Shown piece by piece: positions 18,196 through 27,524 of a DNA stretch of 64,000 bases. The notes beneath the pieces are model-generated. The model saw nothing but the letters and a program-made list of their open reading frames with translations. It did no database searches and had not been told where the DNA came from. The stretch is from CAVZTA01 sp963778025 (lineage in GTDB: Bacteria; Chloroflexota; Limnocylindria; Limnocylindrales; CSP1-4), in assembly GCA_963778025.1 (NCBI GenBank), contig CAVZTA010000006.1, forward strand, positions 372,001 to 436,000, in the 5' to 3' direction. Position 1 is the first letter of the stretch; each line of letters starts with the position of its first letter. The position numbers were made by a program, and so were the translations under genes.

Positions 18196-19224
18196 ATGAC
18201 CGCCCCGACGGCCAGCTCGACCATCGAGTCCCCGCCCACGCGACCCACCCAGGCATCGATGCGCGCCATCCGGTTCCCGCGTTACGGGTCCCCGGACGTC
18301 CTCGAGCTCGCCGACGTCGACGTCCCGGTACCCGCCGACGACCAGGTGCTCGTGCGCGTCGTGGCGGCGTCGGTCAACGCCGTGGACTGGCACCGGATGA
18401 CCGGCCGCCCGCACCTCGTGCGCGCCAGCGACGGCTGGCGGCGGCCCAGGGATCCGCGGCTCGGGTCCGATGTCGCGGGCGTCGTCGAGGCGGTCGGCGC
18501 CGCCGTGACGCGCTTCCGGCCCGGCGACGAGGTCTTCGGGATGACGATCGGCTCGTTCGCCGACCGCGTGGCCGTCGCCGAGCACGGCCTGGTCGCGAAG
18601 CCCGCCAACGTGACGTTCGAGCAGGCGGGTTCGGTCGGCGTGGCGGGCATCACGGCACTCCAGGGGCTCCGCGACCGGGGGCGCGTCCAACCCGGACAGC
18701 GGGTGCTCGTCAACGGTGCGGGCGGCGGCGTCGGGTCGTTCGCGGTGCAGATCGCGCGGGCGCTGGGGGCCACGGTGACGGCCGTCACGAGGACCGAGAG
18801 CGTCGAGCGGGTCCGGGCCCTGGGTGCCGAGGAGGTCGTGGACCACCGGACCACCGATGCCACGCGCCTCGCTCGGAAGGTCGACCTCGTGTTCGATGCG
18901 GGCGGGAACGGCTCGCTGCTGGCGTGGCGACGCGTCATCGTGCGCGGCGGCCGCATGGTCATCTGCGGGGCCGGCCACGGCGACTGGCTGGGACCGGTGT
19001 TGCGACCGGCGTTCGGGGTCGTGCTCTCGAAGCTCGACCGCCGGACGTACGTCCCGTTCCTCGCCAAACGTGACCTTGGCGACCTCGAGCAGCTGGGCGC
19101 GTGGCTGGCCGACGGCACGATCGTCCCGCTGCTGGACCGGACGTACCCGCTGACCGAGACGCGAGCGGCCGTGCGGCGCGTCGAGTCGGGCGAGGCCCGC
19201 GGCAAGGTCGTCATCGCGGTGTGA
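18196..19224 (+). CDS. NAD(P)-dependent alcohol dehydrogenase / quinone oxidoreductase (MDR family, zinc-free)
   Basis: This 342-residue medium-chain reductase has the GroES-like N-terminal domain (residues about 30-150) and a Rossmann nucleotide-binding domain with VNGAGGGVGSFAVQIARALG. The zinc ligands of classical alcohol dehydrogenases are absent, placing it with quinone oxidoreductases and related zinc-free enzymes that reduce activated double bonds or carbonyls using NADPH. It is transcribed from a strong TetR-controlled promoter divergent from the repressor gene, which suggests induction by its own, still unknown, electrophilic substrate. Confidence 0.88.
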   Translation: MTAPTASSTIESPPTRPTQASMRAIRFPRYGSPDVLELADVDVPVPADDQVLVRVVAASVNAVDWHRMTGRPHLVRASDGWRRPRDPRLGSDVAGVVEAVGAAVTRFRPGDEVFGMTIGSFADRVAVAEHGLVAKPANVTFEQAGSVGVAGITALQGLRDRGRVQPGQRVLVNGAGGGVGSFAVQIARALGATVTAVTRTESVERVRALGAEEVVDHRTTDATRLARKVDLVFDAGGNGSLLAWRRVIVRGGRMVICGAGHGDWLGPVLRPAFGVVLSKLDRRTYVPFLAKRDLGDLEQLGAWLADGTIVPLLDRTYPLTETRAAVRRVESGEARGKVVIAV

Positions 19225-19277
19225 CGTCGCCGGATGGCACCATGAGGGGCGTCTCCGTCCCCGCCCGAGGTGCCGCC

Positions 19278-20285
19278 ATGCCCGACGCGCTCCGGATCGC
19301 CGTCCTCGGCTTCTGGCACGTCCACGCCGCCGACTACGCCCGCGAGGCGCAGGAGCACCCGGACACGGAGATCGTCGCGGTCTGGGACGACGACGAGTCG
19401 CTGGGTCGCCCGGGCGCCGAGCGGTTCGGCGTGCCGTATGTCGCGACCCTCGACGAGATCCTCGCCCGCGACGACGTCGACGCGGTCACGGTGACCACGG
19501 AGACCGCACGCCACCACGAGGTGATGACCCGGGCAGCAGCCGCCGGCAAGCACCTCTTCACCGAGAAGGTCCTCGCGCCGACCGTCGACGAGGCCGAGGC
19601 GATCGTCGCGGCCGCCGATGCGCACGATGTCCGGCTCGTCGTCTCGCTGCCGCGCCTCGCGCACGGGTACACGCAGGCGATCACGGACGTCCTCGAAACG
19701 GGCTCGCTCGGCCGTCTGACGCACGCGCGGGTGCGTCTCTCGCACGACGGCGCCGTGCCGCGGGACGGTGGCCCGGGCTGGCTGCCCGAGCGCTTCTACG
19801 ACCCCGCGGCGGCGATCGGCGGCGCCCTCACCGACCTCGGCTGCCACCCCGTGTACCTCGTCCAGCGGTTCCTCGGGCTCGATGTCGAGTCGGTGGCCGC
19901 GACCTATCGCTCGGTGTACGAGCACGCGGTCGAGGACCACGCCGTGGTGACGGCGACCTACCCGGGCGGCGCGATCGGCGTGATCGAGGCGGGCTTCGTG
20001 AACCGTGCGCCGTTCGTCATCGAGGTCGGCGGGACGGACGGCACGATCCGCTACACCGATGATCGACGGGTGATCGTGTCGACCGGGGCGGCGTTCGGCG
20101 GTCGAGGTCCCCACTACTCGACGGTGCCGCTCGACCGGCCGGGTCCGTTCGCCCAGTGGGTGGACCACATCCGGGCCGGCACACGCGCCGACGACAACCT
20201 CGCTCGCGCGGTCGAGCTCACCCGGCTCGTGGTGGCCGCGAACCGGGCGGCAGCCGAGGGCCGGCCGGTGGCGTACCGCGGCTGA
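19278..20285 (+). CDS. Gfo/Idh/MocA family oxidoreductase
   Basis: The protein has 335 residues with an N-terminal Rossmann fold (LRIAVLGFWHVHAADYAREA) and the C-terminal alpha-beta domain of this family (TDLGCHPVYLVQRFLGL). The usual EKP motif is changed to EKVLAPT, keeping the catalytic Lys but losing the Pro. The nucleotide loop is GFWHVHA, not GxGxxG, as seen in some family branches. ATG 19278 follows GAGGTG. Such enzymes oxidise or reduce sugars, inositols or related polyols with NAD(P). It is followed 33 bases later by a second family member, presumably in one operon. Confidence 0.85.
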   Translation: MPDALRIAVLGFWHVHAADYAREAQEHPDTEIVAVWDDDESLGRPGAERFGVPYVATLDEILARDDVDAVTVTTETARHHEVMTRAAAAGKHLFTEKVLAPTVDEAEAIVAAADAHDVRLVVSLPRLAHGYTQAITDVLETGSLGRLTHARVRLSHDGAVPRDGGPGWLPERFYDPAAAIGGALTDLGCHPVYLVQRFLGLDVESVAATYRSVYEHAVEDHAVVTATYPGGAIGVIEAGFVNRAPFVIEVGGTDGTIRYTDDRRVIVSTGAAFGGRGPHYSTVPLDRPGPFAQWVDHIRAGTRADDNLARAVELTRLVVAANRAAAEGRPVAYRG

Positions 20286-20318
20286 GCGCCCGCTTCTGGC
20301 CAGCTCGAAAGGACACGG

Positions 20319-21326
20319 ATGGACAGCGTCAGGGTCGGGCTCATCGGTGCCGGCGGGATCGCCGGTGCGCACATCCGCGGCTATCGCCGACACGCGGACC
20401 GGATCGGCGTCACGGCCGTGGCCGACATCGGCGAGACCGCGCTCAAGCGACGGACCGAAGAGCTGGGCGTCCCCGGGTTCGCCGACTACCGCGACCTGCT
20501 TCGGGACGCGCCCATCGACGCGGTCGACATCTGCCTGCCGCACCACCTGCATCGCGACGCCATCGTCCGCGCCGCCGAGTCGGGCCGCCACATCCTGTGC
20601 GAGAAGCCGCTGTGCCTGAGCGCTCGGGAGGCGCAGGACGTCGTGGCGGCGGTGCGCGCGAACGGCGTGACGCTGATGAGCGCCCACAATCAGCTGTTCC
20701 TGCCGGCGGTGGCCAAGGCGCGCGAGCTCCTCGATGCCGGTGTCCTGGGTCGCGTCTACGAGGTCCGGACGACCGACAGCTTCTGGAACGACTTCGACCC
20801 CTCGAACATGGGCTGGCGCGCGAGCGCGCAGACCAGCGGTGGCGGCGAGCTGATCGACACGGGCTACCACCCGACGTACCTGCTGCTCCACCTCGCGGGC
20901 GGGACGCCGATCGAGGCGACCGCGATGCTGTCGACGCATCGGCTGACGTTCATGGAGGGCGAGGACTCGGCACAGGTGCTCGTCCGGTTCGACCACGGCG
21001 TGGTCGGCCAGATGGTCACGAGCTGGGCGTACACGCCGGCGCCCGTCACGGAGCGGTTCTCCGTGGTCGGCGAACGCGGCTCGCTGCACAGCCCGGACGG
21101 CACGTCGCTGACGGTGACGCTGCGCGATGGGACGTCGCAGACGTTCACCGCGCAGCCGGTCGACACGTTCGTCGCGGAGATCGGCCACTTCGCCGACTCG
21201 CTCATCGCGGGGACCCGGCCGCTCCACACCGAGGTCGAGGGCATCGCCGCCCTGGGCATCCTCCTCGCCGCGTACCAGGGCGCGGCGACGAAGACGATCG
21301 CGCCGGTGATCTCGGCCGGGTCCTGA
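20319..21326 (+). CDS. Gfo/Idh/MocA family oxidoreductase
   Basis: The protein has 335 residues and is a canonical member: GLIGAGGIAGAHIRGYRRHA Rossmann loop, CEKPLCLSAREAQ with the EKP motif, and GELIDTGYHPTYLLLHLAGG, containing the catalytic His region. It probably works with the adjacent family member in successive oxidation and reduction of a sugar-type substrate. ATG 20319 is preceded by AAAGGA. A strong hairpin six bases after the stop ends the transcript and separates it from the convergent MFS gene. Confidence 0.9.
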   Translation: MDSVRVGLIGAGGIAGAHIRGYRRHADRIGVTAVADIGETALKRRTEELGVPGFADYRDLLRDAPIDAVDICLPHHLHRDAIVRAAESGRHILCEKPLCLSAREAQDVVAAVRANGVTLMSAHNQLFLPAVAKARELLDAGVLGRVYEVRTTDSFWNDFDPSNMGWRASAQTSGGGELIDTGYHPTYLLLHLAGGTPIEATAMLSTHRLTFMEGEDSAQVLVRFDHGVVGQMVTSWAYTPAPVTERFSVVGERGSLHSPDGTSLTVTLRDGTSQTFTAQPVDTFVAEIGHFADSLIAGTRPLHTEVEGIAALGILLAAYQGAATKTIAPVISAGS

Positions 21327-21332
21327 CACGGA

Positions 21333-21359
21333 GGAGCCCCGGCGAGGTGCCGGGGCTCC
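21333..21359. terminator. Bidirectional hairpin terminator
   Basis: GGAGCCCCGGC (21333-21343) and GCCGGGGCTCC (21349-21359) form a perfect 11-base stem with the loop GAGGT. It lies between convergent genes, and could serve both. No T-run follows. Confidence 0.75.
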
Positions 21360-21383
21360 GATCGACCGTGGCGGATGCTCGCG

Positions 21384-22829
21384 TCAGCCGGCGCTGGCCT
21401 CCACGGGTCCGCCGAGGCGGCCCACGCGCTCGGGCACATCGACGACCGTCCGCGATCGCCCGCCGATCGCCAGGCCGATGACCGCGCCGAGTCCGACGAC
21501 GACCGCGCCCAGCTGCAGCGCCGGGATCATCCCGTCGACGAACGCCTGCCCGGAGGCATAGGACCCGTTGGCCGCGAAGATCGAGGCGAGGATCGCGACA
21601 CCGAACACGCCGCCGATCTCGCGGATCGCGTTGTTCGCGCCCGACGCCTTGCCCTCCTCGTCGGGCCGGACGGCCGACAGGACGACGTTCGCGATCGGGG
21701 CGAAGAACAGGCCCATGCCGATGCCCGCCGTGATGAACGCCGGGACGAGCGCGAGGTACTCGACGGTCGGCGTCGCGACGAGCGAGATCCACGCCAGGGC
21801 GACGGCCTGGAGCGCGAGGCCGGCCACGATCAGCGGCCGCGTGCCGGTGCGCGACGAGACGAGCCCGGCGAGCGGCGCCACGAAGATGGGCATGATCGTC
21901 CAGGGCAGCGTCCGGAGGCCGGCCTGGAACGGGCTGTAGTGCTGCACGACCTGGAAGAACTGGGCGAGCAGGAAGATCGAGCCGAACATCCCGAAGTACA
22001 TCAGGAGCGACACGGCGTTGGCCGCGCTGAAGGTGCGGGACCGGAACAGGCGGAGCGGGAGCATCGGCTCGGCGGTGCGGGCCTCCCAGCCGATGAACGC
22101 GAGGATGCCGAGGGCGCCGAGGCCGAGCGACAGGACGATCTCGGGGCTGCCCCAGCCGAGCTCGTTGCCGCGGACGAGGCCGTAGACGAGGGCGAACAGC
22201 CCGGCGGTGATGATCCCGAGGCCGGGCAGGTCGAGCCGGCTGGGCGGGCCGTACGTCTCGGTCAGGCGCGACCAGGCGAGCGGGATCGCGATGAGCCCGA
22301 TCGGGACGTTGATCCAGAAGATCCACTGCCAGGCGAGGCCTTCCGCGATGGCCCCGCCGACGAGCGGGCCGATGGCGATGGCGAGCCCGGCGATGCCGCC
22401 CCATGCCCCGAGGGCGACCGCGCGTCGCTCCGGCGGGACGGCCGCCGACAGGATGGTCAGGCTGAGCGGCGTGATGATCGCGCCGCCGACGCCCTGGATC
22501 GCACGCGCGGCGATGAGGACGCCGATGGTCGAGCTGGTGGCCGCGATCGCCGACCCCGCGGTGAAGATCGCGAGACCGATGACGAACATCCGGCGGCGAC
22601 CGAACCGGTCGCCCAGCGCGGCGCCCGTGAGGAGCAGCACCGCGAACGTGAGGGTGTAGGCGTTCACGATCCACTCGAGCTCGGAGAGGCTCGCGCCGAA
22701 GCTCTGGCGGATGACGGGCAGCGCCGTGGTCACGACGAGGTTGTCGAGCGCCGCCATGAACAGCGCGATCGAGCTGATGGCGAAGGTCCAGCCCACGCGG
22801 TGGGTGGGTGCCGTCCGGGCGAGGGACAT
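21384..22829 (-). CDS. MFS multidrug exporter, DHA2/EmrB-QacA type
   Basis: The protein has 481 residues with 14 predicted membrane helices, the arrangement of drug:H+ antiporters of the DHA2 family. Motif A is visible as GAALGDRFGRRRMFVIG and motif C-like GGIAGLAIAIGPLVGGAI. ATG 22829 is chosen because AAGGAG lies at proper spacing; an ATG 18 bases upstream lacks one. The gene is preceded by a TetR gene in the same direction, and both promoter regions carry related TTAGTGA-N-TACT sequences, so this exporter is probably the TetR target, induced by an exported compound. Confidence 0.93.
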   Translation of the reverse strand: MSLARTAPTHRVGWTFAISSIALFMAALDNLVVTTALPVIRQSFGASLSELEWIVNAYTLTFAVLLLTGAALGDRFGRRRMFVIGLAIFTAGSAIAATSSTIGVLIAARAIQGVGGAIITPLSLTILSAAVPPERRAVALGAWGGIAGLAIAIGPLVGGAIAEGLAWQWIFWINVPIGLIAIPLAWSRLTETYGPPSRLDLPGLGIITAGLFALVYGLVRGNELGWGSPEIVLSLGLGALGILAFIGWEARTAEPMLPLRLFRSRTFSAANAVSLLMYFGMFGSIFLLAQFFQVVQHYSPFQAGLRTLPWTIMPIFVAPLAGLVSSRTGTRPLIVAGLALQAVALAWISLVATPTVEYLALVPAFITAGIGMGLFFAPIANVVLSAVRPDEEGKASGANNAIREIGGVFGVAILASIFAANGSYASGQAFVDGMIPALQLGAVVVGLGAVIGLAIGGRSRTVVDVPERVGRLGGPVEASAG

Positions 22830-22845
22830 GGGATCGCTCCTTGTC

Positions 22846-22864
22846 ATTAGTGACTACTCGCTAG
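22846..22864. promoter_or_regulatory. Probable TetR operator upstream of the MFS gene
   Basis: ATTAGTGACTACTCGCTAG matches 12 of 18 positions of the palindrome in front of the tetR gene, sharing TTAGTGA and TACT. It lies within 20 bases of the MFS start codon. Confidence 0.5.
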
Positions 22865-22912
22865 GTTCGATGGGCGAAAAGAACGGGGCGGAGTCGCACG
22901 ACGGCCGATCGG

Positions 22913-23509
22913 TCAAGCGTGTCCCTCCAGGTTCTCGAGGAACCAGTGCTTGTTCGGTGCGGCGCCGAAGTCGACGGCCGCCGCGACGTTGAGCAGCATC
23001 CCCTGCGCGAAGAACGCCTGCATCTCCTGGGGCGAGGCGCCCGAGAGCTCCTGGACCCTGCGGTGGAGCGCGGAGAACTCCTCGCGGACGGTCTCCCGGA
23101 CCTCGGGATCGGCACACGCGGCGTAGCCCTGGAGCTGGACCAGGAGGAGCGTGCGGTCCTCGAGGAGCGTCGTGTAGGCCAGGGCGATCGCTCCGAGCGG
23201 GCCGTCGCACTCCATGGGCTCGCCCGCCTCGTAGCGCCGGACCGCATCCTCGAAGGCGAGGCGGGTGCGGCCGAAGCAGCTCCGCACGACGGCGCGGAAC
23301 AGCTCCTTCTTGGTGCCGAACAGCTGGAAGACGTACGGCTGCGAGACGCCGGCTGCCCGGGCGATCGCATCGGTCGACGCGCCCACGAGCCCGCCAGTCG
23401 CGAACTCATGCGTCGCGGCCGCGATGATCACATCGCGACGCTCGTCGGCCGACATGCGGCTGGAGCGAGCGTCCTGGGTCCGCCTCGGGGGCTGGGTGGT
23501 CGTCGGCAT
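22913..23509 (-). CDS. TetR/AcrR family regulator
   Basis: This 198-residue repressor has the HTH region near residues 22-68 (RRDVIIAAATHEFATGG, STDAIARAAGVSQPYVFQLF). The C-terminal helices resemble TetR/AcrR ligand-binding domains. The gene lies 83 bases upstream of the MFS exporter gene in the same direction. A perfect palindrome immediately upstream of its start implies autoregulation, and the exporter carries a weaker copy, so the pair forms a typical drug-sensing efflux unit. Confidence 0.9.
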   Translation of the reverse strand: MPTTTQPPRRTQDARSSRMSADERRDVIIAAATHEFATGGLVGASTDAIARAAGVSQPYVFQLFGTKKELFRAVVRSCFGRTRLAFEDAVRRYEAGEPMECDGPLGAIALAYTTLLEDRTLLLVQLQGYAACADPEVRETVREEFSALHRRVQELSGASPQEMQAFFAQGMLLNVAAAVDFGAAPNKHWFLENLEGHA

Positions 23510-23516
23510 GGCTACA

Positions 23517-23534
23517 ACTTAGTGAGTACTAAGT
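23517..23534. promoter_or_regulatory. TetR operator (perfect palindrome)
   Basis: ACTTAGT-GAGT-ACTAAGT has seven-base perfectly complementary arms and a four-base centre. It begins eight bases upstream of the tetR start codon. Confidence 0.65.
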
Positions 23535-23540
23535 CACCTG

Positions 23541-25755
23541 TCAAGGTGCGTCGGTTTCGGCTCCGGCCGGCTCGACGTTCCCGGTCGAGCCGTCGACGGT
23601 GACTCGCTGTCCGGTCCGGAGCCGGGCCGTCGCGTCACCGCAGCCGACGACGGCAGGGATGCCGTACTCGCGCGCGATGATCGATGCGTGGGCGGCGGCG
23701 CTGCCGCTGTCGGTGACGACCGCGGCGGCGAGCCTGAACAGCGGCGTCCACGCCGGCGCGGTCATCGGCGCGACCAGGATCTCGCCGGACTGGAGCGTGT
23801 CGAAGTCCGCCGGTCCACGCACCACGCGGACGAGACCGGTCGCGCGCCCCGGCGAAGCCGGCGAGCCGCTGACGATGGCGTCCTCGGACCGCGCGGCCCC
23901 GACCAGGCCCGGGAACGATGCCCACAGGCGTGACAGGACCGGCCCCAGACGCCCGACGATCAGCGGCGGGACCAGCTGCGCCTGACGTTCGCGAAGCGCG
24001 CGGCGGCTGGCGGTGTCGATGCGCGCTGGCGTGGCCGCTGGATCCATCGCGGCCAGGACCTCGGCGCGGCGTCAGGAAGAACACGTCGTCGGCGTCGCCG
24101 ATCGCCCCGCGGGCGACGAGCGCGTCACCGATGCGCAGGACCGCGCGGCGCATCACCGGCCACGCGATGGTCAGCTCCTGGACCTGCTCCTCGCGGATCG
24201 GGATGAGCCGCTGGGTCTCGGCGAGTAGCTGTCGGAACGACCGGAGGCGTCTCGGCGAGGCGGCCAGCGCGGCCGACGCCGCGGCCTCGGCGCGACGCCG
24301 CTCCGCGACCACCCGCTCGTGCTCCGAGCGGTCCGGCGCCGCCGACGCCGGCACAGCCACCGCTGGGAACCACCAGTCGAGTGACACCAGGGCCGCACGC
24401 GCGGGCAGCGGGACCTCGAACCCGGCGAGGAGCGGCAGATGGCTGCCACCCAGGCTCGGCGCGAGGTCGCGCCGGTAGGCCTGCCCGAGGTTCATCTCCA
24501 TCTTGTAGGCGGCGCCGGCGAGCGCGGCGAGCGACGCGAAGTACTCGCCCGCCAGCGCGGCCAGCTCGTCGACCAACGTCGGCAACGCCGCGATCGGAGC
24601 ATCGTCGACGGCTGCGCCCGCTTCGGCGACCCGCGCCCGATACCGCGGCTGCAGCTCGGTGCGCCATTCGCGTTCGAACAGGGCGATCCCGTGGCGGACC
24701 GAGGGCGGGAACATCGCGGCGACACGGCGAGGCTCCCGGATGACGTGCGCCAGGTACGACGGGATGTTCCGGATCGACGCCCGCGGGCTGAGCCAGTTCA
24801 GCGAGTAGAAGTACCAGCCGTTGACCACGACGTGGTGGGGCTCTGGCGCCGCCTGGCCGGTCCACGCCTGGAGCTGCGCGTGAAGGCGCTCCTCGAGGAT
24901 CGTGAGGAGCCAGGACTCGAACAGCGGCGTCACGGGCTCGGAGATCCACTCCCCGAAGCGGAGCTGGCGGGTGTACGCGCCGGGAGCCGGCGACGACCAC
25001 GACATCGCCGGCGGCAGGGCGGTCATCGCGCGGGCCTGGACGATCCACAGCCGCCCGGCGGCATCGATCGCCCACTCCACGTCCTGTGGCGAGCCGGCCG
25101 TCGCCGCGATCACCCGGGCCGCGATCGCGATGCGCCGCACCTCGCGAGCCGTGACGGCGCGCTCGGGGGTCCGTCGCGCGGTCGCGTGCCGGCCGCGCAC
25201 CACCCACTCGTCGCCGGCCGTCCGGCCCGAGACCAGCCGCTCCCCGAGGCCTCGAACGGCGGTCACGACACACGATCGCCGGTCCCCGGTGATCGGATCC
25301 GCCGTGAGCGCCACACCCGCGGCGCGTGCCACGACCATCCGCTGGACGATGACGGCCATCCGGTCGCCCGCGGCGCGGTCGTATGCGAGGACCCGGCCGT
25401 CGGCGCTCGCCCGGACGCGGTCGACGGCATCCGGGACGTCATCGGGTGCGACGCCCAGCACCGATTCGTACATCCCGGCGAACGACCGCTCGTCGCCGTC
25501 CTCGCCGACGGCGCTCGAGCGGACGGCGAACGGCCCGGCGCCGAGTGAGCGGACCGCGGCGCGAAGCTCGGCGGCGGTCGCGGCCCGGTCGGAGGCTCGC
25601 CCCGGCGACGCCCAGGACGAGCCCACCGGGACGCGGACGCCCGCGGCGAGCAGCTCACCGAGGCGCGCCGCCTTGCCGCCGACCTCGGGCGCATCGCCCG
25701 ACCGGACGTCGCGCAGCCGCCGGATCGCGCGCCCCATCGCCAGTCCCGCCCTCAT
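23541..25755 (-). CDS. PEP-synthase / rifampin-phosphotransferase-like enzyme, frameshifted
   Basis: The N-terminal half is a PPDK-type ATP-grasp domain (GGKAARLGELLAAGV, AVRSSAVGEDGDERSFAGMYES, AIDAAGRLWIVQARA). A middle region has no clear motif. After a frameshift near 24062-24070 the C-terminal swivelling phosphohistidine domain follows with SGSAAAHASIIAREYGIPAVVG, where the His is catalytic. The total is about 737 residues. This order, with no PEP-binding TIM barrel, fits rifampin phosphotransferases and relatives (usually somewhat longer) that phosphorylate small molecules using ATP. The substrate is unknown. A TATAAC box lies at 25776-25781. Start ATG 25755 or the ATG at 25737 are both possible. 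Confidence 0.72.
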
Positions 25756-25775
25756 TGCGCTTTGTATCGCGAGAC

Positions 25776-25781
25776 GTTATA
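25776..25781 (-). promoter_or_regulatory. Extended -10 box for the PEP-utilising enzyme gene
   Basis: On the minus strand the sequence is TGCTATAAC, a five-of-six match to TATAAT with an upstream TG. Transcription would begin 10-20 bases before the ATG at 25755. Confidence 0.5.
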
Positions 25782-25964
25782 GCAGGCGTCGCCTTCAGGG
25801 CTGTCTCGCACGAGCGCCGAGGGCCCGATGAAACGTCGCCGAGCCCGCGTGCCGTTCGGATGGAGCGGAGATGGTCCGGGTGGTCGCCGGGCATACCGGC
25901 GGCCGCCGGACACAGACTCAGCACGACAGGCCGGCGTTGCGGACCAGGTGGCGGTCGCGGACGG

Positions 25965-25970
25965 TATCGT
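25965..25970 (+). promoter_or_regulatory. -10 box of leaderless M23 peptidase gene
   Basis: TATCGT is followed by six bases and a GTG at 25977. Confidence 0.45.
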
Positions 25971-25976
25971 CCCGCG

Positions 25977-26698
25977 GTGACCGCACGCAGGGATACCCGC
26001 GACGGCGATCGCGTCGTCGAGCTCCGCGACGCACGCATCGTCGACTTCCCGCTGCGCGGGGAGTGGCGCGCGGTCCAGACACCCGCGGATCGCATCCCGA
26101 GCCACGGAACGGACATCCTCGGCCAGCGGTACGCGTTCGACCTCATCCGGTTCGACCCCGAGAAGGGCTCGCGCTACTACCCGGTCGGGACGCTCCGGAT
26201 GCTGCTCACGGGCGTGCCCCACGAGACGCTGCCACGGGTGGGGCGAGCCGGTCCACGCGCCGCTCGATGGCGAGGTCGTCGTCGCGATGGACGGCGTAGC
26301 CGGAGCGTGAGCGGTCCATCCGCTGCGGGAGCTGTTCCGGGTCCTGTGGACGGGCGTCACCTTCCGACCGACGCCGGACCACGTCGCGGGCCTGCTCGGC
26401 AATCACGTGATCGTGCGTGCGGCGATGTGTGGGCCGCGTTCGCGCACCTGCGCCGGGCTCCGTCGCGGTCCGCGCCGGCGAAGCGTTCGCAGCGGGGATG
26501 TCCTCGGACGCGTCGGGCACACCGGCAACTCGACCGCGCCGCATCTGCACTTCCAGCTCATGGACGCGCCCGACCCGCTCCGCGCGAACGGCGTCCCGTG
26601 CGCGTTCCGTGTCTACGAGGTCTTCGAGGACGGGCGGATGGCGGCGCGTGACCGACAGCATCCCGCGCGGCAGCGATCGGATCCGCTCGATCAGCTGA
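25977..26698 (+). pseudogene. M23 (LytM-like) peptidase, multiple frameshifts
   Basis: From GTG 25977 the frame reads VTARRDTRDGDRVVELRDA and LRGEWRAVQTPADRIPSHGT...GQRYAFDLIRFD, containing the first M23 zinc-site region. From about 26240 the protein is scattered over all three frames: EPVHAPLDGEVVVAMDGV, then VHPLRELFRVLWTGVTFRP, then DVWAAFAHLRRGS, then GHTGNSTAPHLHFQLMDAPD with the HLHF zinc motif, and finally VTDSIPRGSDRIRSIS before TGA 26698. At least four indels are needed. If real, this is a dead gene; if sequence error, an intact peptidoglycan-type or cell-surface metallopeptidase of about 240 residues. Confidence 0.65.
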
Positions 26699-26713
26699 CT
26701 TCCGGTCGAGCCG

Positions 26714-27433
26714 TCAGGTCGGCGCGCGGTGCCGCTCGAGGCCGTCGAGGATGAGGTCCAGGCCGAACCGGAACTCCTCGTCGTCGTCGCAACCGCCCAG
26801 TCCACCGTCATGGCGGACGGCCATCGCGAGCTCGGCGATGTTGGGGAAGGCCGTCGCCCACGAGCGAGCCATCCGGGCCGCCTCGTCCGGATCGGGTTCG
26901 TCCGCGCCGCGGTCGTCGAACAGGTCCTGGCTGAAGCCGAGCACCCGGCTGCCGAGCACGTGGAGGGCGTGATGGGCGAGGTCGACGCTGAAGCCGCCGC
27001 GTCGGAGCGTGGCGAGGACCACCTCCATGTGGCGCATGGTCGCGGCGCCGGGCGTCGCTCGCGACTCGATCACCCCGGCCGCCCACGGATGGCGCAGCAT
27101 CGTCGACCGGGCCGCGAGGATCGTCCGGCGCAGCGTCGGCTGCCAGTCGGCTTCGGACCCTGCTCCGGTGTCGGTCTCGGCTTCGGCGGTCGCCGGCGCG
27201 ATCTCGGCGACGACCGACTCGGCGAGGCCGTCGAGGAGGTCGTCCTTGTCGCCGACGTGGTAGTAGAGCGACATCGGGTCGACGCCCAGCCGCTGGCCAA
27301 GCCGGCGCATGCTCAGCGCCTCGATGCCCGCCTCGTCCGCGAGCTCCACCGCGGCGGCGAGGATCCGCTCGCGGCTCAGGGATGGGTTCGTCCTCGCGGA
27401 TCGTGTCGTTCCGGTGCCGGTGCGCCGAGCCAT
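26714..27433 (-). CDS. TetR family regulator (TetR_C type)
   Basis: The protein has 239 residues from ATG 27433. The HTH (about residues 18-65: LSRERILAAAVELADEAGIE, SMRRLGQRLGVDPMSLYYHV) and C-terminal TetR_C helices make it a paralogue of the regulator at 17.3-18.1 kb. A TATCCT box seven bases before the ATG suggests a leaderless transcript. It diverges from the nitroreductase-like gene, and three CTAC-N3-GTAG palindromes fill the space between them. Confidence 0.9.
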   Translation of the reverse strand: MARRTGTGTTRSARTNPSLSRERILAAAVELADEAGIEALSMRRLGQRLGVDPMSLYYHVGDKDDLLDGLAESVVAEIAPATAEAETDTGAGSEADWQPTLRRTILAARSTMLRHPWAAGVIESRATPGAATMRHMEVVLATLRRGGFSVDLAHHALHVLGSRVLGFSQDLFDDRGADEPDPDEAARMARSWATAFPNIAELAMAVRHDGGLGGCDDDEEFRFGLDLILDGLERHRAPT

Positions 27434-27440
27434 GCCGTCG

Positions 27441-27446
27441 AGGATA
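27441..27446 (-). promoter_or_regulatory. -10 box of leaderless tetR gene
   Basis: On the minus strand TATCCT is followed by seven bases and the ATG at 27433. Confidence 0.45.
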
Positions 27447-27467
27447 GCGCGGATCGGGCTTGACACT

Positions 27468-27510
27468 CTACGCCGTAGGACGCACTCTACGTTGTAGACC
27501 TACGATGTAG
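27468..27510. promoter_or_regulatory. Triple TetR operator, CTAC-N3-GTAG
   Basis: Three perfect palindromes occur at 27468-27478 (centre GCC), 27487-27497 (centre GTT) and 27500-27510 (centre GAT). The last contains TACGAT, the likely -10 box of the downstream gene, so bound repressor would occlude it. Compare CTTAC-N3-GTAAG at the paralogous regulator near 18.15 kb. Confidence 0.7.
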
Positions 27511-27524
27511 AACGAGGAGGACCG

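Noticed and set aside
18282..21329. Long minus-strand open frame of about 1,000 codons
   Set aside because: Antisense to the MDR and two Gfo/Idh genes; the translation is Arg/Asp-rich with no recognisable domain.
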